From the NCBI GenBank assembly GCA_001767915.1, contig MEMI01000009.1:24015-58289 (forward strand): 34,275 nt of DNA, read 5' to 3'. The DNA comes from Alphaproteobacteria bacterium RIFCSPHIGHO2_02_FULL_46_13. GTDB lineage: Bacteria; Pseudomonadota; Alphaproteobacteria; Micavibrionales; Micavibrionaceae. The position numbers and the translations under genes are program-made. This document shows positions 16,870-25,423 of the stretch, piece after piece. The stretch's first letter is position 1; each line of letters starts with the position of its first letter. The notes under the pieces are model-generated. The model searched no databases and was not told where the DNA came from. It worked only from the letters and a program-made list of their open reading frames with translations.

Positions 16870-17603
16870 GCCTTCGTCTGTGCCGATAAGAGGCTCAACC
16901 CATAAAACACAGCCGTTTCAGCTCGCAAAATTCGGGGGCCGAGGGAGACTGGTTTGATGAAAGCTTTGCTATTCAATAGTTCGATTTCTTCGCTTGTGAT
17001 GCCGCCCTCTGGCCCTATCAGTAAGGCGGATTGAGCGGAGGGATTGGTTTGTGCGGCGGTTAATAAAGGCATCGCATCGCTGCGCTCGATCCCTGCGTAG
17101 AGGGGGATATCCTTGTTCCATTCTCCCAAAAGTTTTTTGAGGTCTTTGAGGGGGGAGAGTTTGGGGAGCGACAATCTTTCGCATTGCTCAGCCGCCTCCA
17201 TCATCTGTGCTTTAATCCGTTCGGCCTTTATATCGCGGACAATTGTGCGGGCGAAGAGGACAGGGTGCAAATGGGTGACACCCAATTCAACTGCCTTTTC
17301 AATCACCATATCATTACGGTCTTTTTTAATGGGCGAGAAGATCAGGTGTATTTCGGAATGATTGGTTTCCTCCTCTCTGATTTGTTCGTCAAGGGTCAGA
17401 GTGACGGACTTTTTACTCTCGGTTGAAATATGGGCGACCCATTCCCCGTTCTGTTCGTTAAACAGGCGAACGCCGTCCCCGACTGTCTTTCTCAGGACGT
17501 TTCTTAAATAATGTGATTGGTCTTCCGGTAAATTTAACAAGATGCCCTTGCCCAAATTCTGGGGGCAGTAGAGGCGCGGGAGATTATGATGCTTATGATT
17601 CAT
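16866..17603 (-). CDS. rsmE: 16S rRNA (uracil-1498-N3)-methyltransferase
   Basis: Methylates U1498 of 16S rRNA in the 30S subunit with S-adenosylmethionine. It is a SPOUT-class protein of 245 residues with an N-terminal PUA-like part (RLYCPQ...HYLRNVLRKTVGD) and the C-terminal knot motifs LIGPEGGITSEEI and LGPRILRAETA. IFSPIKKDRNDMVIEKAVELGV is the family's middle motif. The ATG is at 17601-17603. The gene is convergent with serC; the two stop codons overlap by two bases. Confidence 0.95.
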   Translation of the reverse strand: MNHKHHNLPRLYCPQNLGKGILLNLPEDQSHYLRNVLRKTVGDGVRLFNEQNGEWVAHISTESKKSVTLTLDEQIREEETNHSEIHLIFSPIKKDRNDMVIEKAVELGVTHLHPVLFARTIVRDIKAERIKAQMMEAAEQCERLSLPKLSPLKDLKKLLGEWNKDIPLYAGIERSDAMPLLTAAQTNPSAQSALLIGPEGGITSEEIELLNSKAFIKPVSLGPRILRAETAVFYGLSLLSAQTKA

Positions 17604-17868
17604 AATGGCACTTTACCCCAATTTGATAACTTGAAAACCCTGTTTTTTGAGGGGGCAAAAAACTGCCTTCAAAAATCTAAGTCATTGATTCTATTAGGGG
17701 GTCTATTAGTTCGTTCCCAGAAATTTGAAATGCGAGGGACGCGAATTTTGATCCCAAAAACAAAAGTAACAACTTCGCCCGCAATGGTGGGCGGGTGTGT
17801 GAAGGGGCGATTGGCCTGTTTGTATAATAGGAATAAATACCTTATTTGTCAAGATGAATTCGAAACGG

Positions 17869-17961
17869 CATCCCCCTCACCCTGCCCTCTCCCCGTGGGG
17901 GAGAGGGTTGAGAAGGCTTAGGGCGTAAGCCCTTAGCCGCAGCTGGGTGAGGGGGGTGATG
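17869..17961. repeat. Palindromic REP-like repeat, complete copy
   Basis: The outer arms CATCCCCCTCACCC and GGGTGAGGGGGGTGATG pair with each other and enclose two inner hairpins: CCCTCTCCCC with GGGGGAGAGGG, and GGCTTAGGGC with GCCCTTAGCC around GTAA. The element thus folds into a three-arm structure. Related copies lie at 31050-31120 and, inverted, at 31155-31242. It is non-coding and intergenic. Confidence 0.8.
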
Positions 17962-17982
17962 CTTGTTTTAACATGACACAAG

Positions 17983-18010
17983 AAAAAAGCCCGCAATCTG
18001 CGGGCTTTTT
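17983..18010. terminator. Bidirectional terminator after the histone-like gene
   Basis: GCCCGC (17989-17994) pairs with GCGGGC (18000-18005) around AATCT, with six A on the left and five T on the right. On the minus strand it ends the histone-like gene's transcript. Confidence 0.85.
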
Positions 18011-18049
18011 CAGTAAAAAGGCCTGACTAAACAGACAGGCCAATTATCA

Positions 18050-18457
18050 CTATGCTTTTACAGCTACGACTGGAGCTGCTGCAGCTTTTTTCGCTGCCGG
18101 AGCTTTTTTCACAGCAGGCTTTTTAGCCGCTGGTTTTTTCGCTGCTGGAGCTTTTTTAACAGCTGCTTTTTTAACCGCAGGTTTTTTAGCTACAGTTGCT
18201 TTTTTCACAGCAGGCTTTTTAGCCGCTGGTTTTTTAGCAACAACAGCTTTTTTCACTGCTGGTTTTTTAGCAACAACGGCTTTTTTCACAGCAGGCTTTT
18301 TGGCCGCTGGTTTTTTAGCTACTACTGCTTTTTTTACTGCTGGTTTTTTAGCTGCTGGTTTTTTAGCTGCCGCTGGTTTCTTAGGTGCGGCTGGCTTTTT
18401 AGCAACTACTTTTTTTGCGGCTGGTTTTTTGACTGCCGCTTTTTTTGCTACTGCCAT
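18050..18457 (-). CDS. Histone H1-like Lys/Ala/Pro-rich DNA-binding protein, 135 residues
   Basis: The protein is almost wholly Lys, Ala, Pro and Val in KKPAAKKPAV-type repeats, like the H1-like C-terminal tails of bacterial nucleoid proteins (Hc1/AlgP-like). It has no acidic residue, so it is extremely basic, and should bind DNA or RNA by charge without a folded domain. Residues 42-68 and 69-95 are near-identical 27-residue units, each made of a 16- and an 11-residue sub-repeat. The ATG at 18455-18457 has AGGAGA nine bases upstream, a strong ribosome binding site. It is probably monocistronic, with a terminator downstream. An imperfect hairpin (CAATGTG/CACATTG, 18539-18565) lies in its upstream region. 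Low-complexity families like this are hard to place, so a specific gene name is not warranted. Confidence 0.85.
   Translation of the reverse strand: MAVAKKAAVKKPAAKKVVAKKPAAPKKPAAAKKPAAKKPAVKKAVVAKKPAAKKPAVKKAVVAKKPAVKKAVVAKKPAAKKPAVKKATVAKKPAVKKAAVKKAPAAKKPAAKKPAVKKAPAAKKAAAAPVVAVKA
18173..18334 (-). repeat. Two tandem 81-bp units inside the histone-like gene
   Basis: Bases 18173-18253 and 18254-18334 align without gaps, with differences mostly at third codon positions, and encode the 27-residue protein repeat. Such in-frame tandem units allow length change by slippage or unequal recombination. Confidence 0.75.
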
Positions 18458-18605
18458 GTTATATTTTCTCCTGTTTGAGGTTAGAACATGATTCGCAACA
18501 GTGTAACGCGAAAATCGAAAAACTCAAAACACGAAATGCAATGTGAAGTTTTTCACTCCACATTGTGACATCTTCATCACAGATAAATTTACAATTTGTT
18601 GACGA

Positions 18606-18926
18606 TTACGCCGTCAATTTACTGACCCAATCAGAGAATTGAGTCTTCGACATGCCGCCGACTTTTGTCTCGACCGCTTCACCATTTTTGAAAACGATGA
18701 AGGTCGGAATGCCGCGAATTCCGTACTGTGTAGGCACGTTCGGATTTTCGTCGATATTGATTTTGACGACTTTCACTTTGCCTTTTAAAGACTCGGATGC
18801 TTCGTCAACAATCGGTGACATCATCTTGCATGGGCCACACCATTCAGCCCAAAAATCGACGATGACTGGCTCTGCAGATTCTAAGACTTCAGTCTGAAAA
18901 TTTTGGTCGGTGACGGATACAGTCAT
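18606..18926 (-). CDS. trxA: Thioredoxin
   Basis: Cytoplasmic protein-disulfide reductase of 106 residues. The active site WCGPCK has Cys30 and Cys33; the buried Asp24 (VDFWAEW), the cis-Pro loop GIRGIPTF and the C-terminal GGMSKTQF complete the fold. The ATG has GAGAAGAAAG upstream. In alphaproteobacteria trxA often sits downstream of addA, as here, but the 105-base gap and a candidate promoter suggest its own transcription. Confidence 0.97.
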   Translation of the reverse strand: MTVSVTDQNFQTEVLESAEPVIVDFWAEWCGPCKMMSPIVDEASESLKGKVKVVKINIDENPNVPTQYGIRGIPTFIVFKNGEAVETKVGGMSKTQFSDWVSKLTA

Positions 18927-18968
18927 GATTTTATCTTTCTTCTCGCGTAAATGATTCGGTATATAAAG

Positions 18969-18996
18969 AGTATCGTTTGAAGGGACTCAAAATCAA
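18969..18996 (-). promoter_or_regulatory. Candidate promoter of trxA
   Basis: On the minus strand TTGATT (18991-18996), 16 bases, GATACT (18969-18974), in the gap between addA and trxA. Both boxes match the sigma-70 consensus only in part. Confidence 0.35.
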
Positions 18997-19031
18997 GTTA
19001 CCTGATGAAAATATATCCAGAAAACATCTTT

Positions 19032-22000
19032 TTAAATCGAAACAGGCATCAAAAGCGGCTGATCCGTCCAGAGCAGGGCGCATAAAATCTCCCGATCTGG
19101 AAAAATGCGGAGCATGGCGGTTTTGTAGACTCTCAACTGGTTTTTATAGGCCTCTGGGATGGCATTTTGATCGCGTGGGGATGGACGATTGGTTTTAAAA
19201 TCGACAATCAGGATTTTATTATGTCCTATCACTAAGCGGTCGATCTGACCCGAGATCATGCGCCCGTCACCCAGATCACCCGACACCGGAACTTCGGCTA
19301 AAGATTGTTCGCCGAACACATCTGCAAAGACGGGGTCGTTTAATATTCTTAATGTTTCGTCAATAATTTCTGCCCGTACAGCCTCGGGCAATTCTTTGCC
19401 CATGCGGGCAAGGAAAGATTGGGCGGCACGTTCGCGTCCCGCGACAGGAAGGTCGGGCAAGATTTGGAAAAGCTTATGGGTGAGTGTGCCCCGTTTAAAA
19501 CGATTTGCCGCTTGATCGTCCAGAGGGGATTTGGCGCGGTCATCCTCTATGCCCATGCGTGATGGCTGAATGGTCAGAAGCTTTTGTGTTCTGTCATCTT
19601 CGACACTCTCGAAAATCCAGTCAGGAAGCGGGGCTTTAATGATCTCCGGCTTCACATCTTCTTTTTTGTCTGCGCCGTTCGTCTGGGTGGTTTCATAGCG
19701 CAGGCCATGCTCAACCCGCGTATGGGGTAATTTCTGGAAGGCGTTATAGATATGGAGATACCAACAATGATCTTTGAGGTTCAATGTAGCGGTCTCCCCC
19801 ATCACATAGAGTCTGTCTCGTGGGCGGGTGAGGGCGACATAGAGAAGGCGCATATGCTCGGACAGGGTGCGGTCATAGGTCGCGTCTTTGAGCGTTCTAT
19901 AGGCGGCACAGCCATCCCCTGTTTTAGCAGCCCATAACGGAGTATCAGGGGCATTGCCTTTCGTTTTAATCCATTGCAACGCGTCAATTTTGCCTTTGCT
20001 GGGGACGCCCATCGTGTCGGGCAGGAAGACAATCGGGGCTTCTAGTCCTTTGGAGGCATGGACGGTCATAATTCGCACCTGATTAAGGCTGTCTTTATCA
20101 CCGTCCTCGGTATCGCGTTTGATTTCAATCTCGCTGGCTTGTAAGAGCATCATCAGTTCTTCGAGCGAGAATACGCCGTCTGCCTCTTTGGACAGGCAAT
20201 AAGATAAGAATTCATCGAGCGGGTCTATACAATCTGCCCCAAGGCAGGACGCAAAGGCATGCCAGCCCGATTGAGTCTGGTCAAACGGGCAAACGCCGTT
20301 CAGCATATCATCAAAGAAATCAAACGGCTTTTCGGTATGCGAACGGATGATGGCGCGGCGCAGCCATTCGACAATGTTCTGGTCACATTTTGCCTGAACG
20401 GAATCCCATAATGTTCCTGCTCTGCCAAGCGCGCAATCCATCAATTGGTCTTCGGTGAGGCGAATGAAGGGGGAGCGCAGAAGGCAGGCCAAGGATAAAT
20501 CATCCTCGGGGAACCTTGCGAATTTGGCTAAAGCCAAACAATCCAGCACCGCGATCTGGTCGGTCAGTTTCATGCGGTCAATCCCGCTCACTGGCACGCC
20601 ACGGAGTTTCAGTTGGCGCACAAGGTCGGGAACAAAGCTTGTACGCGTACGCACAAGGATTAAAATATCGCGTGGTTCGATCTTTCTATTTTCTGCGGCC
20701 AGAATCTCTCCGTTTTTCAGCCAGCCTGAAATGGTGTTGGCGATTTTGCCGGCCAAGGGGGATGTGGTACTGACCTCACCCTCCTGACCTTGGCGGTTGG
20801 TGGAGAGGGGCGGGATTTCCCATTCAATCGATTGGTTGCGCGTGTCGGGTTTATCAATGACCTCCGGCTCCCAAACCTCGACCAGTCCTGCAGCCTCGTT
20901 GCGGTAGGCAAAGTGAACCAGATTTTGGGTCGGAGGAATACCGATTCTTCCCGCGAGTTCGCGGTTTTCAAAGACAGCATCGACAAGTTGCAACACGGGC
21001 AAAGCGGAACGGAAGGATGTCTCTAACGGGATTTTCTTGAAATGACGCTCGGCGGTGGTGGATCGTCTTTCGAAAAAATCGCGCATGGTGTTAAAGGCTT
21101 CGGGGTCGGCGCCGTGGAAACTGAAAATCGATTGTTTTTCATCGCCCACGACAAATAAGCTGCGTAACCGCGTGTCATCGCCCTGACCCGATAAAAATTC
21201 ATCACTTAAATGACGGATGATTTCCCATTGGTGAATATTGGTGTCTTGGGCTTCGTCCACCAGAATATGGTCGATCCCTTCATCCAGTTTGAATTGCACC
21301 CAATCCATATTTTCGGATTCCAGAAGCGTACGGGTTTTAAGGATCAGGTCATTAAAATCCAGCGCGTTCAGTTCTTTTTTACGCGCCGCATAACGCGACA
21401 TACAAAAATCAACAATCTGGAGGAGGTCAGATGTCTGCTCGGCCTGCCGCGCGATGGCCAGATTATCCAGATAGGTATCAATCTGTTCCAAGGCCGCATT
21501 CCGCATGACATCGACTTCGGGATGGTTATCTGCCACAGCTTTAGTAAGTTTGAACGGAGTTTTTTCGCTCTTGGTTAAAAATGCGTTTTGGAGCATATCC
21601 AATTTGAGCAATTGGTCTTCGGCATTTAAGGCCAACCAATCGGCAATGGCCTGCCCGTAACCTTTTTCCTTTGCTCCGCCCTTATCCGTGAAAATGCGTG
21701 CGATATGGAGGAGGTGGTCTTTATTGAGTTGCGGTGTGAAATTCGGTTTGTAATCCAGTTCTTTCAGTAATTGCGTTTCAACTGATAAATTCACCTTCAT
21801 AAATTCCGTGATTTCACGCGCCTTGGACATCATGCTCAGCAATGTGTCGCGCAGACTATCGAGATCCATATAGGTCGCGATGCGGGTAAAGGCATTTTTG
21901 ATCGCGGGGTTTTTATTTTGTTCGACCTCGGTAATCAGATGGTCAACGATATGGCGCAAAATATCATTGGCGCGGGATTCTTCTAAAACCGTAAAGCCGG

Positions 22001-22472
22001 GGGTCACGCCTGCCTCAATCGCAAAGCGCCCAAGGGTGGATTGGCAGAAGGCATGGATGGTCATAATCGACATGCCGCCAGTGGTATCCAGAACCGTTGA
22101 AAATAATTTCCGCGCGGCTTTGATGACGTCTTCGGACGGAGGCGTATCTAAAAGTTTTGTCAGTTCTGCGGTAAGTTTTACCTCATTCATCACCGCCCAT
22201 TCGCCCAATTTATTCTGGACACGGAGCGCCATGAGGGCAGCCGCCGCCTTGGTAAAAGTGATACAGAGAATTTTATGAGGCGCAGCCCCGCCCCATCGTC
22301 CCGCAGGATCAGGGAGGAGGAGGCGTAAGACACGATCCGTCAAAACTTTGGTTTTACCAGAACCCGCAGAGGCCGATACCCACACATCATGTTCAGGAAT
22401 AGTGGCCTGTCTTTGCGGGATATTGGGGTTCGGGGATTGCGGAAGGGGGGTGGCAAGCTTTGTGGTGGTCAT
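19032..22472 (-). CDS. addA: Double-strand break repair helicase-nuclease AddA
   Basis: The UvrD-like helicase and nuclease subunit of the AddAB complex, which resects double-strand DNA ends for RecA loading. The 1146-residue chain has Walker A SASAGSGKT (residues 32-40), the DEAQD box in HILVDEAQDTN, motif VI LLYVALTRPRDRLYV, and a C-terminal RecB-type nuclease with IVDFKTNRPSP. It has the alphaproteobacterial AddA architecture. The ATG at 22470-22472 overlaps the addB stop (22469-22471) as ATGA, giving tight translational coupling. trxA lies downstream. Confidence 0.97.
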   Translation of the reverse strand: MTTTKLATPLPQSPNPNIPQRQATIPEHDVWVSASAGSGKTKVLTDRVLRLLLPDPAGRWGGAAPHKILCITFTKAAAALMALRVQNKLGEWAVMNEVKLTAELTKLLDTPPSEDVIKAARKLFSTVLDTTGGMSIMTIHAFCQSTLGRFAIEAGVTPGFTVLEESRANDILRHIVDHLITEVEQNKNPAIKNAFTRIATYMDLDSLRDTLLSMMSKAREITEFMKVNLSVETQLLKELDYKPNFTPQLNKDHLLHIARIFTDKGGAKEKGYGQAIADWLALNAEDQLLKLDMLQNAFLTKSEKTPFKLTKAVADNHPEVDVMRNAALEQIDTYLDNLAIARQAEQTSDLLQIVDFCMSRYAARKKELNALDFNDLILKTRTLLESENMDWVQFKLDEGIDHILVDEAQDTNIHQWEIIRHLSDEFLSGQGDDTRLRSLFVVGDEKQSIFSFHGADPEAFNTMRDFFERRSTTAERHFKKIPLETSFRSALPVLQLVDAVFENRELAGRIGIPPTQNLVHFAYRNEAAGLVEVWEPEVIDKPDTRNQSIEWEIPPLSTNRQGQEGEVSTTSPLAGKIANTISGWLKNGEILAAENRKIEPRDILILVRTRTSFVPDLVRQLKLRGVPVSGIDRMKLTDQIAVLDCLALAKFARFPEDDLSLACLLRSPFIRLTEDQLMDCALGRAGTLWDSVQAKCDQNIVEWLRRAIIRSHTEKPFDFFDDMLNGVCPFDQTQSGWHAFASCLGADCIDPLDEFLSYCLSKEADGVFSLEELMMLLQASEIEIKRDTEDGDKDSLNQVRIMTVHASKGLEAPIVFLPDTMGVPSKGKIDALQWIKTKGNAPDTPLWAAKTGDGCAAYRTLKDATYDRTLSEHMRLLYVALTRPRDRLYVMGETATLNLKDHCWYLHIYNAFQKLPHTRVEHGLRYETTQTNGADKKEDVKPEIIKAPLPDWIFESVEDDRTQKLLTIQPSRMGIEDDRAKSPLDDQAANRFKRGTLTHKLFQILPDLPVAGRERAAQSFLARMGKELPEAVRAEIIDETLRILNDPVFADVFGEQSLAEVPVSGDLGDGRMISGQIDRLVIGHNKILIVDFKTNRPSPRDQNAIPEAYKNQLRVYKTAMLRIFPDREILCALLWTDQPLLMPVSI

Positions 22473-25414
22473 TCGTTGCCCCCGTTATCTGCATCTTCTT
22501 CTTCACGCTCACCACTCGACCATTCGGACGTGCGGGCAAGGTGGGCATAGGCGCGTTCGTCATCATAGAGTCTGCCACCTGAGGCACGGGCGATATAAGG
22601 TGTTTCAGGGTTTTCAAATGCCCGAACAAGCGTGATTAAACCGTCTTCTGTCGCAGGAACGATTTCAGACATATCCAGTTGATGCAGGGGTTTCACCTCG
22701 CCCGCATTCGAATGTGAACCCGATAATTTCCAATAGACCATCAGTTTTGGATCTAATGCAGTGTCTTTATATCCCCCTTGACCCAGAATAAAGCTTTCAA
22801 TCGGTAACTGCGGGGCTGCACCGTTTTTGATTTTATAGAGGGACGGGATGGTGCCTGTCTTATAATCCATGATGGCTGCACCACCTGTTTTAATCCGATC
22901 AATACGGTCGGCCTTGGCGGTGATGATAAATTGACGACCTGTTACGGGGTTCGTATAAATTTCAACTTGCCCTGTTTCTTCCTGAATCCATGGGCTTGCG
23001 TCTCTGCGCCATTTGGTTTCTTCGTCCACAAACCATGCAACCAACCGTTCAAACCGTGGCCACCAATAATGCCAATGGGTCGCGATATTTTCCAGTTCCG
23101 ATAATTTACGTTTGCCGATTTCGAGAATGATATGTGTTGCGCTGTCGGGCATGTCGTGGGGGTAAGCTTGCACAAATTCCATCAACACATCATGCACAAA
23201 ACTTCCGCGTTCGGCGTGTAAAGTATCTTGGTCAACAGGGTCGAGAAGGCGCAGGTTTAAAATCTTTTCTGCATAAACGCGGTACGGATTTTTCATCCAT
23301 TTCTCAACCCATGTGGCGGATAGTTTTTGCGGACGATTGTGAAGAGGTGGTTTCGGTTCAGGGATCGCGGCATATAAAGGGGTTGCCGATGCGGGACTAT
23401 CAATCTGTTTCACCCATTGCAGATAGTGATTTCCGTTTGACCAATCGGTTGTAATTCCTTCGGCATTTAAAAGAGTTTTTAGTTTTTGAATCCAACGTGC
23501 GGGCACGGTTGCCGTCCCGTCTGATTTCAAACTGCGGGTGATAAAAACGGTTTCTGATGACACATGCTCGGCAAAATCATGTGCGGCAAGTCCTGTACTG
23601 CGATCCGCTGGGGGAAGGCCAAATTTCTGGCGCATCGGACGTGACATCCATGGGTCATGTCCGGCTTCGCGCGGCCAAGTGCCTTCGTTCAACCCGCCAA
23701 GGATCATCACGTCACGGTTGATGAGGCGCGATTCCAATTGCCCCAGAATTAAAATACGGCGGTGCGGTTCATCGTCAGACCTGTAATTTTCTGCCGTCAA
23801 TAATTCGCGGAATACTCCGCCAAAGATGCGGAGTTCCATGGATGGCAAAAGGTCGGCATATCCCATGACCCCTGCAATAAAATTGGAAATAGCATTGCTT
23901 TCTGGTCTGCTCCAGAAAAATTCTTTGCCGCCTGAGAAATGTTCGGCGACTTCTAAAATACCTTGGCAAAATTCATTTAAAGGGTATGCCCCATTTTTTA
24001 ATTTAAGGACTGGCGCAAAACAATCATCTAAAGTTTTAACGATAGCATCTAACTTTTCATTTTTTTTCTCAATGATTGACAAGCGGCGATACAACCCCGC
24101 AATCCCTTCGGCAGGGCGCGATCCGCGCAACATATATTTTTCGAAAATTGCAATGTCTTCTTTGGGAATCAAACGCTGATAATCATGTTTTAGAAAATCC
24201 AGTAATTCCAGCGGTGCAAAATTTTCCTCAATCACGCGCAGTAAGGACACTAGGAAAGTCGAGCTTCCTGTTGTGGCGAGCGCACCCCCCGCACTATCAT
24301 CCACCTCGATTCCCCAACGGTGAAGGGCGGTCATCACGCGCCGCGCGAGTGTGCGGTCAGGGGTCACAAAACAGGCTGTTTTATTCGGGGTTTCAAGTGT
24401 CTCACGGATCGCCAATGCAATCACGGCGGCTTCTTCGCGCGGCGTTGCAGTTTCGATGATATTCAGATTTTTCAGGCCGTTTGACAGGGTGGTTTTGTCA
24501 GTCACACCAAAACTATCGGCGGGTCGCATGACGGAGCGGATCAGACCTGCACGGTGGCTGGAATAGCCTTCGGCCTCCGGCCATAATGTGACATCGGCAC
24601 GCGTTTTATCCATGCGGTCTAATAAATTGCGCATGGTGGCTTGGGGGTGGGTATCGGTGATGGCGTCCCAACTCTCACTATCCAAATCCAGATCAAGCCC
24701 CGGTAAAATCACTACCCCTTGCGGAAGGTTTGCAATTGTTTTTAAAAGCTCACCCGCCGATGGAATAGACCCTGTTGAACCTGCCGCAATAATCGGTGTT
24801 TCCGGCGGATGGTCGCGCCATAAGGTTGCTAATGATTTTAATAGTCGGTTGCGCCTGTCTGCGGGGTCAATCTGCCCGCGCTCGGCTAAAATCAAAGGCC
24901 AATAGGTGGTGATAATTTCTAAAAATTTCAGTGTTTTTTGCCAGTGGGTCGCGAGGGTGCTGGGGACTATATCCTGAAGCCCCGAGAAATCCAGATCTTC
25001 GGTGTGGACGGTATCAATCAATCGAGAAAGTTCACTGGCGAGTGATAAGGCCGCATCTAACCCAAGGCTCGGGTCTTTTTTCTGGATGAGGGGGGCGAGT
25101 AAGAATTGACGTTCAATTGCGGATATGGCTGGCGGAATATCAAACCCGATTTCGCCATATCCTGATAGATAAAGTTCGATTTCTTCGGCGTCCACATCCC
25201 CAATCGGTTGCAGGCGGGGGAGGAGCAGTGGCTTGCCTTTGGATAACCCAAGGAAAGCATCTCGTAACTCCCGTCCTGCGCGCCGTGTGGGGAGGAGGAC
25301 ACGCATGCGCGTCAGGGCAAAGTCATCACCATCTGCCATCTCGAGCAGGCCTTCGGCCAAGCGTTTTAAAAACCCTGTGCCCGATGGAATGGTGTAGAGA
25401 CCCTGACGCACCAC
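22469..25414 (-). CDS. addB: Double-strand break repair protein AddB
   Basis: Partner of AddA, 981 residues, with a degenerate helicase part and a C-terminal nuclease. The N-terminal motif reads YTIPSGTGFLKRL and lacks the GKT of Walker A, as in alphaproteobacterial AddB, so the subunit should not hydrolyse ATP. The nuclease motif is AAIMDYKTGTIPS. ILILGQLESRLINRDVMILGGLNEGTWP is the conserved middle segment. The start is a GTG (25412-25414, or the adjacent in-frame GTG at 25409-25411), with AAAGG unusually close; there is no Met until about residue 27. Only nine bases separate it from the pepA stop, so pepA, addB and addA form one transcript. Confidence 0.95.
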   Translation of the reverse strand: MVRQGLYTIPSGTGFLKRLAEGLLEMADGDDFALTRMRVLLPTRRAGRELRDAFLGLSKGKPLLLPRLQPIGDVDAEEIELYLSGYGEIGFDIPPAISAIERQFLLAPLIQKKDPSLGLDAALSLASELSRLIDTVHTEDLDFSGLQDIVPSTLATHWQKTLKFLEIITTYWPLILAERGQIDPADRRNRLLKSLATLWRDHPPETPIIAAGSTGSIPSAGELLKTIANLPQGVVILPGLDLDLDSESWDAITDTHPQATMRNLLDRMDKTRADVTLWPEAEGYSSHRAGLIRSVMRPADSFGVTDKTTLSNGLKNLNIIETATPREEAAVIALAIRETLETPNKTACFVTPDRTLARRVMTALHRWGIEVDDSAGGALATTGSSTFLVSLLRVIEENFAPLELLDFLKHDYQRLIPKEDIAIFEKYMLRGSRPAEGIAGLYRRLSIIEKKNEKLDAIVKTLDDCFAPVLKLKNGAYPLNEFCQGILEVAEHFSGGKEFFWSRPESNAISNFIAGVMGYADLLPSMELRIFGGVFRELLTAENYRSDDEPHRRILILGQLESRLINRDVMILGGLNEGTWPREAGHDPWMSRPMRQKFGLPPADRSTGLAAHDFAEHVSSETVFITRSLKSDGTATVPARWIQKLKTLLNAEGITTDWSNGNHYLQWVKQIDSPASATPLYAAIPEPKPPLHNRPQKLSATWVEKWMKNPYRVYAEKILNLRLLDPVDQDTLHAERGSFVHDVLMEFVQAYPHDMPDSATHIILEIGKRKLSELENIATHWHYWWPRFERLVAWFVDEETKWRRDASPWIQEETGQVEIYTNPVTGRQFIITAKADRIDRIKTGGAAIMDYKTGTIPSLYKIKNGAAPQLPIESFILGQGGYKDTALDPKLMVYWKLSGSHSNAGEVKPLHQLDMSEIVPATEDGLITLVRAFENPETPYIARASGGRLYDDERAYAHLARTSEWSSGEREEEDADNGGNE

Positions 25415-25423
25415 CTTTAATAT

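Larger units (their letters stand above)
17604..18049. other. Gene-poor interval with a palindromic repeat and a terminator
   Basis: Between the starts of rsmE and the end of the histone-like gene there is no supportable CDS. It holds the upstream region of rsmE, a small GC hairpin around 17777-17794 without a T run, the 93-base repeat at 17869-17961 and the terminator at 17983-18010. A second hairpin (GGCCTG at 18020-18025 pairing with CAGGCC just before 18042) lies close to the stop codon of the histone-like gene. Confidence 0.6.

Noticed and set aside
17586-17921. Plus-strand open frame of 111 codons upstream of the REP-like repeat
   Set aside because: It overlaps the start of rsmE, has no ribosome binding site, shows no domain and ends inside the palindromic repeat.
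17869-17961. tRNA-like or ncRNA gene suggested by the three-arm fold
   Set aside because: No tRNA consensus (no T-loop GTTCGA, no CCA end) is present, and similar copies at 31050 and 31155 show it is a repeat element.
18096-18440. Regularly repeated DNA that could suggest a CRISPR array
   Set aside because: The repeats are in-frame codons of a Lys/Ala/Pro-rich protein with no unique spacers.
18539-18565. CAATGTG/CACATTG inverted repeat as the trxA terminator
   Set aside because: The loop is long (13 bases) and there is no T run. It may be a weak regulatory hairpin upstream of the histone-like gene, but this is not supportable.
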